Numbered from the stretch's first letter, positions 5,419 through 13,231 are shown. The stretch is DNA of 33,245 nucleotides from Elusimicrobiota bacterium (GCA_016208085.1 JACQYT010000083.1:1-33245); one strand, 5' to 3'. The notes: generated by a model not told the origin, from the sequence alone. Numbers and translations are program-made.

Positions 5419-8289
5419 ATGGACAAAATAATCATTACCGGCGCTAGAGCTCACAACCTGAAGAACCTGACCCTTGAACTTCCCAAGAATAAGCTGGTCG
5501 TCATCACCGGCCTTTCCGGCTCCGGAAAATCAAGCCTCGCGTTCGACACTATCTACGCGGAAGGCCAGCGCCGCTATGTGGAAAGCCTGTCCACATACGC
5601 CCGGCAGTTCCTGGAACAGATGGATAAGCCAGACGTGGAATCCATAGAGGGGCTCTCGCCGGCCATCGCGATACAGCAGCACGCCCCCTCCAGGAATCCG
5701 CGCTCCACCGTCGGCACCGTAACCGAGATTTACGACTATCTGCGCCTTCTCTACGCTAGGATCGGCTCCCCGTTCTGCCCGCGGTGCGGCCTGCCCATAA
5801 AAGCCTGGTCGGTCCAGGGCATAGTCTCAGAGATCTCGCTCAGGTATTGCGGCAGGAAGATAAAACTGCTGGCCCCGCTGATCAGCGCCCGTATAGGCAC
5901 CTACGAGGATCTGTTCGCCAGGCTCAAAAAAAACGGCTTCGTTAAAGCCCGTGTGGACGGAAAACTCCGCGGCCTGGATTCAGTTCCGAAGCTTGACCGC
6001 TACGTAAAGCACACGATAGAGCTTTTTATAGACGAACTTACCGCCGGGCCCGGCGAAAAGGAACGCCTGACGGATGCCGTGGAACTGGCGCTTGCCCAGA
6101 GCCACGGGCTGGTTTCGGTGGATGCCCCACTACCTGAACAGGCAGTTAGAGCCGCCTCATCCGCAAAGCCCGCCAAAGGCGGGCCAGGCGGCGGAGCGCT
6201 TTACAGCGAAAAGAACGCCTGCCCCTCCTGCGCCGTCAGCTTCCCTGAGCTTGAGCCACGGCTGTTCTCTTTTAACTCCCCGTTCGGCGCCTGCCCGGAA
6301 TGCGGCGGGCTGGGCGTAAAAATAGAAATAGACGAAGACCTTATAATCCCGGACCGGTCAAAATCAATAAACGGCGGGGCCATAGAAGCCTGGTCCAACC
6401 CGGTCACCACCCGCACCCATCGCTGGAAGAACTCCTGGTCCGGCTACTATATGGAAATGCTGACGGCCGCCGCCGAAAAAAACTCTATCTCCCTGGACGC
6501 ACCCTGGAAAGAGCTGCCCCAAAAAGAGCGTAAGCTTATCCTTTACGGCGGCATAGAGGGCGATTTTGAAGGCGTTATCGCCAACCTGAAGCGCCGCCAC
6601 GCCGAGACGCAGTCCGATTTCGTGAAAGAGGAGATCTACCGCAAGTTCATGCACGAGGTTACCTGCGACGTATGTAAAGGCTTAAGGCTGAAGGCTGAAG
6701 GCTTAAGTGTCAGGGTCGGGGGCAGGAACATCGTGGAGGTCTCAAGCCTGCCGATTTCCGGCATAAGGGAATTCATGGCGGGGCTGGTCCTGAGCGAAAA
6801 GGAGCGGACCATCGCGCGGCTGATCCTTAAAGAGATAAACTCGCGCCTCGGCTTCCTGGACGATGTCGGCCTGGGCTACATCTCGCTGGAGCGCCGCTCC
6901 CAAACCCTGTCCGGCGGCGAGGCCCAGCGGATCCAGCTCGCCACGCAGATCGGCAGCGGCCTGACCGGCGTGCTTTACGTGCTTGACGAGCCCACGATCG
7001 GCCTGCACCAGCGCGACAACGCCAGGCTGATCAACACTCTGAAGTCGCTCCGGGACCTGGGCAACACGCTGATAATCGTGGAGCATGACGAAGCCGTTAT
7101 CCGCAGCGCCGACCACATAGTGGACCTCGGTCCGGGCGCGGGGCTGGCCGGCGGCTATGTGACGGCGGAAGGCGGCCTGGCCGCGATCCTCAAGGCTCCG
7201 GCGTCTATAACCGGCGCTTTTTTACGCGGCGAAAAAAAAGCGGCCTTTGACCGCCTCCCGCGCAAGCCGGGCGCGCTCTGGCTGGAATTCAAAAAGGCGG
7301 AGCATTTCAACCTGAAAGGAATAGACGTTAAGATACCGCTGGGCCTGTTCGTGACGATAGTAGGCGTGTCGGGCTCCGGAAAATCCACGCTGCTCTACGA
7401 AATAATTTACAAGGCGCTGGCGAAAAAACTTTATAACTCCAAGGAAACCCCGGGCCGCTTCAAAGGAATGAGCGGCGAGGCTAACATAGACAAGGTCGTA
7501 ATAGTGGATCAGTCCCCGATCGGCAGGACGCCGCGTTCCAATCCCGCTACCTACACGGGGGTTTTCAACCATATCCGGGATATTTTCTCTCTACTGCCGG
7601 AGGCCAGGCGGCGCGGATACGCGAGCGGCCGCTTTTCCTTCAACGTCAAGGGCGGACGCTGCGAGGCCTGCCAGGGCGATGGCACGATAAAGATACAGAT
7701 GCAGTTTCTGCCGGATGTCTATGTCAGATGCGACGAATGCCGCGGCAGGCGGTTCAACGAAGACACCCTTGAAGTTAAATTCAAGGGTGTCAGCGTCGCG
7801 CAGATCCTGGAGATGGCCGCCGACGAAGCGGCAGTCCATTTCTCGGAAATCCCCCGGATAGCCAGGGCGCTTTCCACAATGCGGGAAGTGGGCCTGGGCT
7901 ACATTAAACTGGGGCAGAGCGCCACGACGCTTTCCGGCGGCGAAGCCCAGCGCCTAAAGCTGGCCGAGCAATTGGCCAAACGTTCCACCGGCCGCACGCT
8001 CTATATCCTGGACGAACCCACCACGGGGCTGCATTTCGCGGATGTGGAAAAGCTCCTCAGGGTCCTGCACCGCCTGGCCGACCAGGGGAATACCGTTTTG
8101 GTGATAGAGCATAACTTGGACGTCATCGGCTCCTGCGACTGGATAATAGAGCTGGGCCCCGAAGGCGGCGATGCCGGCGGCCGCCTTATCTACGCCGGCG
8201 GCCTGCCGGGCATAATGAAAATCTCCGGCTCCCACACCGGAGCCTATCTAAAAGAGCATATAGGGAAAGTGAGAAAGGGTTTAACCTGA
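5419..8289 (+). CDS. uvrA: UvrABC system protein A (excinuclease ATPase)
   Basis: A 956-residue DNA-damage recognition ATPase of nucleotide excision repair; it forms a dimer and loads UvrB. There are two ABC modules: Walker A at 31-39 (GLSGSGKSS) and 649-657 (GVSGSGKST), and signature LSGGEAQR at 497 and 838. Zinc-binding pairs are at C120/C123, C268/C271 with C292/C295, and C748/C751 with C771/C774 (CEACQGDG and CDECRG). Length is normal for the family (about 940). An extra glycine- and alanine-rich stretch precedes C268; part of it (residues 250-256) is encoded by a perfect palindrome, GCCCGCC / GGCGGGC. The ATG at 5419 directly follows a heptamer repeat and has no Shine-Dalgarno. A hairpin with a T tract terminates the gene at 8376-8412. 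Confidence 0.97.
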   Translation: MDKIIITGARAHNLKNLTLELPKNKLVVITGLSGSGKSSLAFDTIYAEGQRRYVESLSTYARQFLEQMDKPDVESIEGLSPAIAIQQHAPSRNPRSTVGTVTEIYDYLRLLYARIGSPFCPRCGLPIKAWSVQGIVSEISLRYCGRKIKLLAPLISARIGTYEDLFARLKKNGFVKARVDGKLRGLDSVPKLDRYVKHTIELFIDELTAGPGEKERLTDAVELALAQSHGLVSVDAPLPEQAVRAASSAKPAKGGPGGGALYSEKNACPSCAVSFPELEPRLFSFNSPFGACPECGGLGVKIEIDEDLIIPDRSKSINGGAIEAWSNPVTTRTHRWKNSWSGYYMEMLTAAAEKNSISLDAPWKELPQKERKLILYGGIEGDFEGVIANLKRRHAETQSDFVKEEIYRKFMHEVTCDVCKGLRLKAEGLSVRVGGRNIVEVSSLPISGIREFMAGLVLSEKERTIARLILKEINSRLGFLDDVGLGYISLERRSQTLSGGEAQRIQLATQIGSGLTGVLYVLDEPTIGLHQRDNARLINTLKSLRDLGNTLIIVEHDEAVIRSADHIVDLGPGAGLAGGYVTAEGGLAAILKAPASITGAFLRGEKKAAFDRLPRKPGALWLEFKKAEHFNLKGIDVKIPLGLFVTIVGVSGSGKSTLLYEIIYKALAKKLYNSKETPGRFKGMSGEANIDKVVIVDQSPIGRTPRSNPATYTGVFNHIRDIFSLLPEARRRGYASGRFSFNVKGGRCEACQGDGTIKIQMQFLPDVYVRCDECRGRRFNEDTLEVKFKGVSVAQILEMAADEAAVHFSEIPRIARALSTMREVGLGYIKLGQSATTLSGGEAQRLKLAEQLAKRSTGRTLYILDEPTTGLHFADVEKLLRVLHRLADQGNTVLVIEHNLDVIGSCDWIIELGPEGGDAGGRLIYAGGLPGIMKISGSHTGAYLKEHIGKVRKGLT
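6168..6184. repeat. Palindrome inserted in frame within uvrA
   Basis: Perfect 7-nt arms GCCCGCC (6168-6174) and GGCGGGC (6178-6184) around AAA, inside a variable loop of UvrA just before the second zinc-binding region. It encodes part of the stretch KPAKGGPG. The type resembles the GC palindrome at 3637. Confidence 0.55.
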
Positions 8290-8375
8290 AAGCTTGGAGT
8301 TGAAATTGGTTGATGAAGTTTCACCGGCGTACATGCAAAACATATAGCTATAGTTGTTTGACAGGCGAACGAGCG

Positions 8376-8412
8376 CCCGAAAATTGGCCGCCAATTTTCG
8401 GGTTATTTTTTT
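8376..8412 (+). terminator. Rho-independent terminator of uvrA (repeat family member)
   Basis: Perfect 12-bp stem CCCGAAAATTGG / CCAATTTTCGGG (8376-8387 and 8391-8402) with a 3-nt loop, followed by TTATTTTTTT. It lies about 90 nt after the uvrA stop, and the T tract overlaps the stop codon of the convergent peptidase gene. The stem and its preceding GGCGAACGAGC are shared with a second copy at 21721-21760 (opposite orientation), whose stem sequence differs but still pairs. Confidence 0.85.
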
Positions 8413-9308
8413 CTTTCATCCTTGTTGCTTAAACTGAAAGGGGTAAATTCCACCGGCTTAAAATTAAAGCTTGCCGAAGGGAAACTGCCGCCGGGTTCCT
8501 GCTTTTGCCTGGTCCCGTAATCCCTGATCCAATTCCGCCAGGTCAGGTCGAATTCCCCGAGGTTTTTGATCCTGTACACTTTCCAGAGGGTCGGTTCCAG
8601 CTTTTCCCCCTGCCTTAACAGCGAGCAGAAATTTTTGAACTGAATGCGCATATGGGGCCTGAAAAGATATGCCACCACGCCGAAGGCCTCCAGGTACCAG
8701 TAACCTATCTGGGCATCGGAGTCAAGCTGGTCCAGCCTGACGCTGAAAAACCGTTCCAGAGGAATAATCTTTTCCCCGGGAAAATACCTGAGCGACGAGG
8801 ACCAGTGGCCGGCTCCGGCCGGGGACAGATCTTCCATCATCACGGCCAGGCCTTCATTGAGCCATTGGGGCGGATTTTTAAGGCGTTCTCCGTAGAAACT
8901 TTCAAAATACAGGTGGGTTAATTCGTGGGCGAGGGTGGCCCGGAGCTTGATAATATCGCCGGAGTCATAGACCACGACCGTCTTTGTGGAAAAATACGCC
9001 AGCCCCTTGGACCATTTTGGCGGATGGAACTCCCCGTTTAAATAGGTGCGCTGGTCCCTGTAAATATAGACCTTTGTTTTTTCCCTGACCATCCAGGGCG
9101 CGAACATGGAGACGTTCATCCGGAGTTTGCCGTAGAGCCGCTCGAGCTCAAGGGTGATGGAATCAGGCGACCAGTCGGCTTCGTGATAAACGCTGAAATG
9201 AGGCGAGGTCTTAAGTTGCCAGGAGGCTGCCGGTCTGCCTGAGGCGGAGGAAGCGAGCGCGCTGAAAAAAAGGAGCAGCAAAAGTCCCGTAAGCAGGTGG
9301 ACGTGCAT
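8403..9308 (-). CDS. Secreted zinc metallopeptidase, MA-like (gluzincin) family
   Basis: A 301-residue protein beginning with a signal peptide (hydrophobic LLTGLLLLLFFSALASSA, residues 5-22). The zinc motif is H128-E-L-T-H132, and the third ligand is probably E152 in LNEGLAVMMED, 20 residues on. This HExxH...NEGLA arrangement is that of the peptidase MA-like family (PF13485, clan MA). It would act in the periplasm or at the cell surface; the substrate is unknown. It is the last gene of the pilus cluster: its start is only 7 nt after the stop of the preceding small prepilin-like gene. A role in maturing or trimming surface proteins is possible. Its stop codon overlaps the T tract of the uvrA terminator coming from the other side. 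Confidence 0.82.
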   Translation of the reverse strand: MHVHLLTGLLLLLFFSALASSASGRPAASWQLKTSPHFSVYHEADWSPDSITLELERLYGKLRMNVSMFAPWMVREKTKVYIYRDQRTYLNGEFHPPKWSKGLAYFSTKTVVVYDSGDIIKLRATLAHELTHLYFESFYGERLKNPPQWLNEGLAVMMEDLSPAGAGHWSSSLRYFPGEKIIPLERFFSVRLDQLDSDAQIGYWYLEAFGVVAYLFRPHMRIQFKNFCSLLRQGEKLEPTLWKVYRIKNLGEFDLTWRNWIRDYGTRQKQEPGGSFPSASFNFKPVEFTPFSLSNKDERKK

Positions 9309-9315
9309 AGGAAAA

Positions 9316-9657
9316 TCACTGTTCCTGTTCGGTGGTAACCCTGACCGTCTGGACCGAAGGACCGTATGCGGTGCCGCTGACTACGTTAAAATTAAAACTT
9401 TTTGGCGGATTATCAAGATTAGTACTGGCGGATGTGGGAATTGATCCGACGTCCTTCCAATTTGAACTGCAGAACTGGGTGGACATATAACCTTCCCCGC
9501 GCGTATTGGCGGCGATGTTCCTGTGCATACGGCCGACCAGGACATAGCGGGCCAGCACCCATTTCATCACCATTATGGCTATCATGGATAAGAGGATGGA
9601 CATGACAAGGGTCTGCAGCAGTATGGCGCCCCTTTTCCAGATTAAACGCGGTTTCAT
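9316..9657 (-). CDS. Short prepilin-like minor protein (PilX/GspK-position)
   Basis: A 113-residue protein with a positively charged start (MKPRLIWKRG) and one long hydrophobic helix, AILLQTLVMSILLSMIAIMVMKW (residues 11-33), followed by a small soluble domain. The N-terminus looks like a class III prepilin signal cleaved after G10, but the residue at +5 is glutamine rather than glutamate. GspK and PilX-type tip proteins also depart from the glutamate rule. By position (after G-, I- and J-like genes) it corresponds to GspK, but it is far shorter than typical GspK (about 300 residues), so it may be a reduced minor pilin or an unrelated membrane-anchored protein. Confidence 0.65.
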   Translation of the reverse strand: MKPRLIWKRGAILLQTLVMSILLSMIAIMVMKWVLARYVLVGRMHRNIAANTRGEGYMSTQFCSSNWKDVGSIPTSASTNLDNPPKSFNFNVVSGTAYGPSVQTVRVTTEQEQ

Positions 9658-9683
9658 AAGCTTGTCTTAAACTGAATTCCTTA

Positions 9684-9783
9684 ATAAAATGTTGTCCGAC
9701 AACATTTTATCGTACCCGGCACGGGGTTTTCTTCATCCCCAAAGGTCGGGGCATAGTAAAAATTTTTGCGGCAAAAATTTTTA
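9684..9783. repeat. Composite hairpin repeat, copy 1 (internally deleted)
   Basis: The H1 palindrome (arms ATAAAATGTTGT / ACAACATTTTAT, 9684-9695 and 9699-9710, loop CCG) is followed by the first arm of H2 and its CCCC. The sequence then jumps to the distal side of H4 (CCCC AAAGGT CGGGG), and ends with H5 (arms AAAAATTTTTG / CAAAAATTTTT, 9758-9768 and 9772-9782). Compared with copies 2 and 3, about 65 nt including H3 are missing. It lies between the start of the small minor-pilin gene and the stop of the J-like prepilin gene. Confidence 0.85.
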
Positions 9784-9798
9784 GTTAAATTTTCCCGG

Positions 9799-10533
9799 TT
9801 AGTTGACGCTGCGGTTTATCTTCACGTCGCTGGTAAGGGTGGTGTCTATTATTCTGCCGCTTGTCGTCAGGTTATAACCCGCAGTGACCATGTTTGCCGG
9901 ATCCCAGAATACCCTCAGCACTATTTTTACCTGGTCCTGTTCGTATACGTTGTGGTTTACTGCGCCCATTCTTGTGAAAAGCGCTCCAATAAGGGGGTCC
10001 AGGGTTATCATATTCGAAAGCTGCGTGACGGTCGTCCCGCCCCCGCCGGGTCCGCAGAAAGCGGGATAAGAAGCCTCTGTAAAGCAGGTGGGGCTGGTGC
10101 ACCCGACAGCAGACGGGCAGCCCGTCCCCCCCGCCAGCGTGCCGGTGTGGTGATACAAAGTCCTGCCGCTTAAACAGAAATAGTGCCAACTGGGCGTGAA
10201 TGGCGCCGTTGCGAGAGTGGAGATAGGATAGCAGCCGCTGTTCTGGTCCACATTCACCGCGAAAGCCAGTGTATTGGCGGCCGTGCCCGGGCATCCTGCG
10301 GGACACGGGGAAGAAGATGAACAAGGACAGTCTATCCTGTTGGCCGCCATAAGGTTATTGACGATATCTTTCATGGCCACCGCCGCGCCGGATTTAATGG
10401 TGTTGGTCCGGTATTGCTGGAACATGTGCTTATTGGCGGTGGAATAGATGGTCGCCAGCGAGCTTATCATAAAACCGAAAATAAGCACGGCTATCAGCAA
10501 TTCCGCCAGCGTGAAGCCTTTTCTGTCGGTCAT
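9799..10533 (-). CDS. Type IV prepilin-like protein (GspJ/PilW-like)
   Basis: About 244 residues. The N-terminus is a classical class III prepilin signal: short leader MTDRKG, then FTLAE (glutamate at +5) and a hydrophobic helix LLIAVLIFGFMISSLATIY. The body is rich in cysteine (a CPCSSSSPCPAGCPG stretch and later CTSPTCF), suggesting disulfides after export. Length and position third in the pilin series fit GspJ/PilW. It would be processed by a prepilin peptidase (not in the window) and join the pilus or pseudopilus tip. The start is uncertain: ATG at 10533 gives a 6-residue leader but has no Shine-Dalgarno. ATG at 10554, inside the H1 palindrome, has AGGA 4 nt upstream and would give a 13-residue leader. 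Confidence 0.85.
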   Translation of the reverse strand: MTDRKGFTLAELLIAVLIFGFMISSLATIYSTANKHMFQQYRTNTIKSGAAVAMKDIVNNLMAANRIDCPCSSSSPCPAGCPGTAANTLAFAVNVDQNSGCYPISTLATAPFTPSWHYFCLSGRTLYHHTGTLAGGTGCPSAVGCTSPTCFTEASYPAFCGPGGGGTTVTQLSNMITLDPLIGALFTRMGAVNHNVYEQDQVKIVLRVFWDPANMVTAGYNLTTSGRIIDTTLTSDVKINRSVN

Positions 10534-10534
10534 A

Positions 10535-10700
10535 ATAAAATGTTGAAGCAACATTTTATCCTACCCGGCGCGGGGTTTTCTTCATCCCCACGCCAGAGAT
10601 GAGGGAGAAATTTCTTTCTCCCTCAAACTCCCTCTTGCCCTAAGGTTTCCCCGCCCTAAAGGGCGGGGTATATTAAAAATTTTTGCGGCAAAAATTTTTA
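10535..10700. repeat. Composite hairpin repeat, copy 2 (full length)
   Basis: Five modules in order. H1 arms ATAAAATGTTG / CAACATTTTAT (10535-10545, 10549-10559). H2 CCGGCGCGGGG / CCCCACGCCAG (10565-10575, 10586-10596, two mismatches). H3 GAGGGAGAAA / TTTCTCCCTC (10601-10610, 10615-10624). H4 CCCCGCCCT / AGGGCGGGG (10649-10657, 10660-10668). H5 AAAAATTTTTG / CAAAAATTTTT (10675-10685, 10689-10699). It fills the spacer between the I-like and J-like prepilin genes and reaches to 2 nt from the J-like start codon. Confidence 0.9.
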
Positions 10701-10717
10701 ATAAACTCTTGCCCCGA

Positions 10718-11251
10718 TCAATCCGGATAGGTGAGCGTGAAGACGACTATTTTACACGCCATATAATCCGTTGCGCCGAAGCCGCAATTATAATTACTGA
10801 CGGTATAAGATAAACTCCCACCGGTCAGCGGAAAGCCCACGGGGTTCGGGGGGATGGCCAGCATGTTCGTGATAGTATGAACACCGGCCGAGAGCGCCCA
10901 CGTGCCGCTTGTGTCATAATACCAGCGTCCGATCCCGCTGGGGCCTACGGGAGAACCGGGCTTATTGGGATCGCTGCACGGCGTAATATCAGTATTGAGC
11001 GGGTCCGCGCTGACATAGCTTTTAAGCGTTTCCTGGGCCTGTTTAAGGACAAGCGTGGCGGCTTCCCGCTTATCCGCTTTTTTCTGGGAAACAGTGGCGG
11101 AAAGCACAACGGAAAAAACCGACATGGTGGTCATGGCCGCTATCAGGGTGGCTATGACGACTTCCACCAGCGCCTGGCCCGGCCGTTGGGTAGAGGGTAG
11201 GGGATAGAGGGTAGAGGAAAAAAGACTTTTCAGTTTTCCGGGAATATTCAT
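10718..11251 (-). CDS. Type IV prepilin-like protein (GspI/PilV-like)
   Basis: A 177-residue prepilin-like protein. The cleavage site is P24-G25 followed by QALVE (glutamate at +5), and then the hydrophobic helix VVIATLIAAMTTMSVFSVVLSA. The start ATG at 11251 has AGGAG at a good distance. The leader is unusually long (25 residues), and its middle (STLYPLPST) is encoded by degenerate GGGTAGA-type heptamers (11188-11217). The conventional leader would be only a few residues ending in RPG. The mature part resembles minor pilins of the GspI/PilV class in position and in the ALVEVVIA sequence. It lies 50 nt after the major-pilin-like gene, with a C-rich heptamer tract in the gap. Confidence 0.83.
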   Translation of the reverse strand: MNIPGKLKSLFSSTLYPLPSTQRPGQALVEVVIATLIAAMTTMSVFSVVLSATVSQKKADKREAATLVLKQAQETLKSYVSADPLNTDITPCSDPNKPGSPVGPSGIGRWYYDTSGTWALSAGVHTITNMLAIPPNPVGFPLTGGSLSYTVSNYNCGFGATDYMACKIVVFTLTYPD

Positions 11252-11291
11252 AAATTCTCCTATACCCTGACCTCTCTACCCTATCCTCTAG
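11188..11291. repeat. Heptamer repeats flanking and entering the GspI-like gene start
   Basis: G-rich units of the GGGTAGA type lie at 11188-11217, inside the coding sequence for the prepilin leader, and C-rich units (CCCTGAC, CCCTATC, CCTCTAGACCC) at 11264-11291, just upstream of the start. As at 5295 and 15017, a G-rich block and a C-rich block face each other as imperfect inverted partners, here around the ribosome-binding site and start codon. Confidence 0.75.
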
Positions 11292-11301
11292 ACCCTGCTG
11301 T

Positions 11302-11751
11302 TCAGAACCGGGGGCAGATCGGCGCGGTGCCGACCGGCGTGCAGGCGCCGATGTTGTTGAAGTCATAGCCCCAGCTCGCATACTCGCCTGTCCCGCCGTT
11401 CCGTCTTACGCTGGCCGAACCCGCGCCGCCGACATAAAAGGTATAAGAACCCGCATTCCAGTCCTGTTTGGCCACATAATTGCAGGCCACAAGCTTGCAG
11501 CCGCCGGAAGCGGAGGCGCATGTGACGCCGTTGCAGGCGTTGGTTACGTAGCCGGAGAGAGAGCCGCCCGGATTGTCAACCTGCCACATCCGGTAGGTAT
11601 TGGCAAGCAGGTGGCCTATGGATACGGCGTCGCTGGCCTTGGAGGCCTCTATGGTCTTGTAATAATAGGGAAGGCCTATGGAAGCAAGGATGCCGATAAT
11701 GAGCACCACAACCACCATCTCGATAAGAGTGAACCCATTTCTTATTTTCAT
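11302..11751 (-). CDS. Major type IV pilin / GspG-like pseudopilin
   Basis: A 149-residue prepilin with leader MKIRNG and a textbook mature N-terminus FTLIEMVVVVLIIGILASIGLPYY (cleavage after G6, glutamate at +5, then a long hydrophobic helix). This is the closest to a canonical GspG/PilA sequence in the cluster and is probably the main subunit. Six cysteines in the mature domain suggest disulfide-bonded loops. The start has GGAG 7 nt upstream (CTGGAGAGAAAAATG). It is the first of the four pilin genes, directly after pilC, from which it is separated by a full-length composite hairpin repeat. Pilin and pseudopilin cannot be told apart without structure or phylogeny. Confidence 0.9.
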   Translation of the reverse strand: MKIRNGFTLIEMVVVVLIIGILASIGLPYYYKTIEASKASDAVSIGHLLANTYRMWQVDNPGGSLSGYVTNACNGVTCASASGGCKLVACNYVAKQDWNAGSYTFYVGGAGSASVRRNGGTGEYASWGYDFNNIGACTPVGTAPICPRF

Positions 11752-11831
11752 TTTTCTCTCCAGGGTATAACCAATAACGATCCTCCCAATATAGTTTACC
11801 AGACAAAACCGATTTTTTCAATAGGTAAAAA

Positions 11832-11995
11832 ATAAAATGTTGAAGCAACATTTTATACCACCCGGCACGGGGTTTTATAATCCCCGTGCCGGAGATGAGG
11901 GGGAAATTTCTTTCCCCCTCAAACTCCCCCTTGCCCCAAGGTTTCCCCGCCCTTCAGGGCGGGGAATAGCAAAAATTTTTGCGGCAAAAATTTTT
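11832..11995. repeat. Composite hairpin repeat, copy 3 (full length, best paired)
   Basis: Five perfect stems in order. H1 ATAAAATGTTG / CAACATTTTAT (11832-11842, 11846-11856). H2 CCGGCACGGGG / CCCCGTGCCGG (11862-11872, 11882-11892). H3 GAGGGGGAAA / TTTCCCCCTC (11897-11906, 11911-11920). H4 CCCCGCCCT / AGGGCGGGG (11945-11953, 11956-11964). H5 AAAAATTTTTG / CAAAAATTTTT (11971-11981, 11985-11995). It sits between the stop of pilC (11998) and the pilin gene start (11751), in the same orientation as copies 1 and 2. Confidence 0.93.
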
Positions 11996-11997
11996 AT

Positions 11998-13221
11998 TTA
12001 ATGCGCGCCGATCTGCGATAACTGGAATATGGGCAGGAAGATGGACAGGACTATTACGCCGATGACGCCGCCTATGCCTACGACCAGGATTGGGTCTATC
12101 ATGGACGAGAACCGCCTGATCCACTGTTCTATCTGCTCCTGGTAGAATTTGGACAGCACCACTATTATATCCGGCAGTTTGCCCGACTCTTCGCCCATCC
12201 ACATCATTTCCGTCACCAGCCCGGGGAAGATCCCGGTCTTTCTGAAAGATTCGGAGATGGACCGGCCGCTGGCTATGTCGTTCTTGGCCTGTTTGAGCGC
12301 GTTCTGGAAGATGAGATTTTTGCGGAAAGCGCCTTCAAGCACCGAGACGGCGTTCAGGATGCTGACGCCGCTTCTTATAAGGGTGGACATGGTCGTCAGC
12401 AGGCGTTCCGTAGCCATGTTCTTCACCAGGCTGCCGAAAACAGGCAGTTTAAACTGTACGTGGTTCCAGGCCAGCCTGCCCGGCGGGGTCGCTATATAAG
12501 CCTTGAACGCGAAAGCCGCGCCTATGACGGATATGATCATAAGGACGGAATATTTGGAGACGACTGCCGACAGCGCCACGATGCTTCTGGTCAGCATCGG
12601 CAGCTGCAGGTTGAAATCCCTGAAAATATCGGCGAAAACCGGCACTATATAGGCGATAAAATAGAAGAGAACGCCTATCGAAGAAAGCGTAAGCACGGCG
12701 GGGTAGGCCAGCGCAGTGATGATCTTTGATTTTATGTTTTCCTGCGATTCGTTGTAGGCGGTTATCTGCCGGAGCACCGTGGGCAGCTGGCCCGAAACCT
12801 CGCCGGCCTGCACCAGGGAGATCCAGACTTCGTCGAAGACTTTGGGATGTTTTTCAAGCGCCTTGTGCAGCGCCCCGCCGGCCGAGACTTCCTTGGTGAT
12901 CGCGCCCAGCACCGCGCCCAGATTTTTATTTTCGGCGTGTTCGCCCAGGAGCGACAAAGCCCTTACCAGCGGCACGCCGCCGGCCAGCAGCGTGGAAATC
13001 TGCTCGCCAAAAAAAACAAGGTCGCGGCCCGAAATCTTGCCTTTCCTGAATTTTTTGACGTTCAGAATGCTTTTGGCTTTGGTCTCCTCGGACTGGATGG
13101 AAAGGATGAACAAGCCCTTGTTCTGAAGGCTTTGTACCGCCTGGTCCTCGTCGTCGGCGTCCGTGTGGCCGGTGGTGACGGTGCCCTGGGCGTCCTGTAC
13201 CGTGTATATAAATCTTGACAT
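11998..13221 (-). CDS. pilC: Type IV pilus / type II secretion inner-membrane platform protein (PilC/GspF)
   Basis: A 407-residue polytopic membrane protein with the two repeated GspF domains of the family. Recognisable segments are FFGEQISTLLAGGVPLVRALSLL in the first, and MATERLLTTMSTLIRSGVSILNAVSVLE with FRKTGIFPGLVTEMMWMGEESGKLP in the second. Membrane helices lie near LFYFIAYIVPVFADIF, near VLMIISVIGAAFAFKAYIA and at the C-terminus (ILVVGIGGVIGVIVLSIFLPIF). It anchors the assembly ATPase and converts its motion into pilus growth. ATG at 13221 is chosen over 13251 because the N-terminus MSRFIYTVQD fits the family and GAGGGG precedes it by a few bases; the longer form would translate through a perfect hairpin. 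It follows pilB by 42 nt. The symbol could equally be gspF. Confidence 0.93.
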   Translation of the reverse strand: MSRFIYTVQDAQGTVTTGHTDADDEDQAVQSLQNKGLFILSIQSEETKAKSILNVKKFRKGKISGRDLVFFGEQISTLLAGGVPLVRALSLLGEHAENKNLGAVLGAITKEVSAGGALHKALEKHPKVFDEVWISLVQAGEVSGQLPTVLRQITAYNESQENIKSKIITALAYPAVLTLSSIGVLFYFIAYIVPVFADIFRDFNLQLPMLTRSIVALSAVVSKYSVLMIISVIGAAFAFKAYIATPPGRLAWNHVQFKLPVFGSLVKNMATERLLTTMSTLIRSGVSILNAVSVLEGAFRKNLIFQNALKQAKNDIASGRSISESFRKTGIFPGLVTEMMWMGEESGKLPDIIVVLSKFYQEQIEQWIRRFSSMIDPILVVGIGGVIGVIVLSIFLPIFQLSQIGAH

Positions 13222-13231
13222 AGTTCCCCTC

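Noticed and set aside
6676..6706. Repeated GGCTTAAGGCTGAAGG words in uvrA as a possible inserted repeat
   Set aside because: The encoded residues (CKGLRLKAEGLSVRVGG) correspond to a normal UvrA segment with no extra length, so the repetition looks coincidental.
9684..11995. Integron-type cassette array with attC sites between pilin genes
   Set aside because: The elements sit between genes in one orientation, which is suggestive, but I find no paired attC core sites (RYYYAAC / GTTRRRY) and no integrase in the window.
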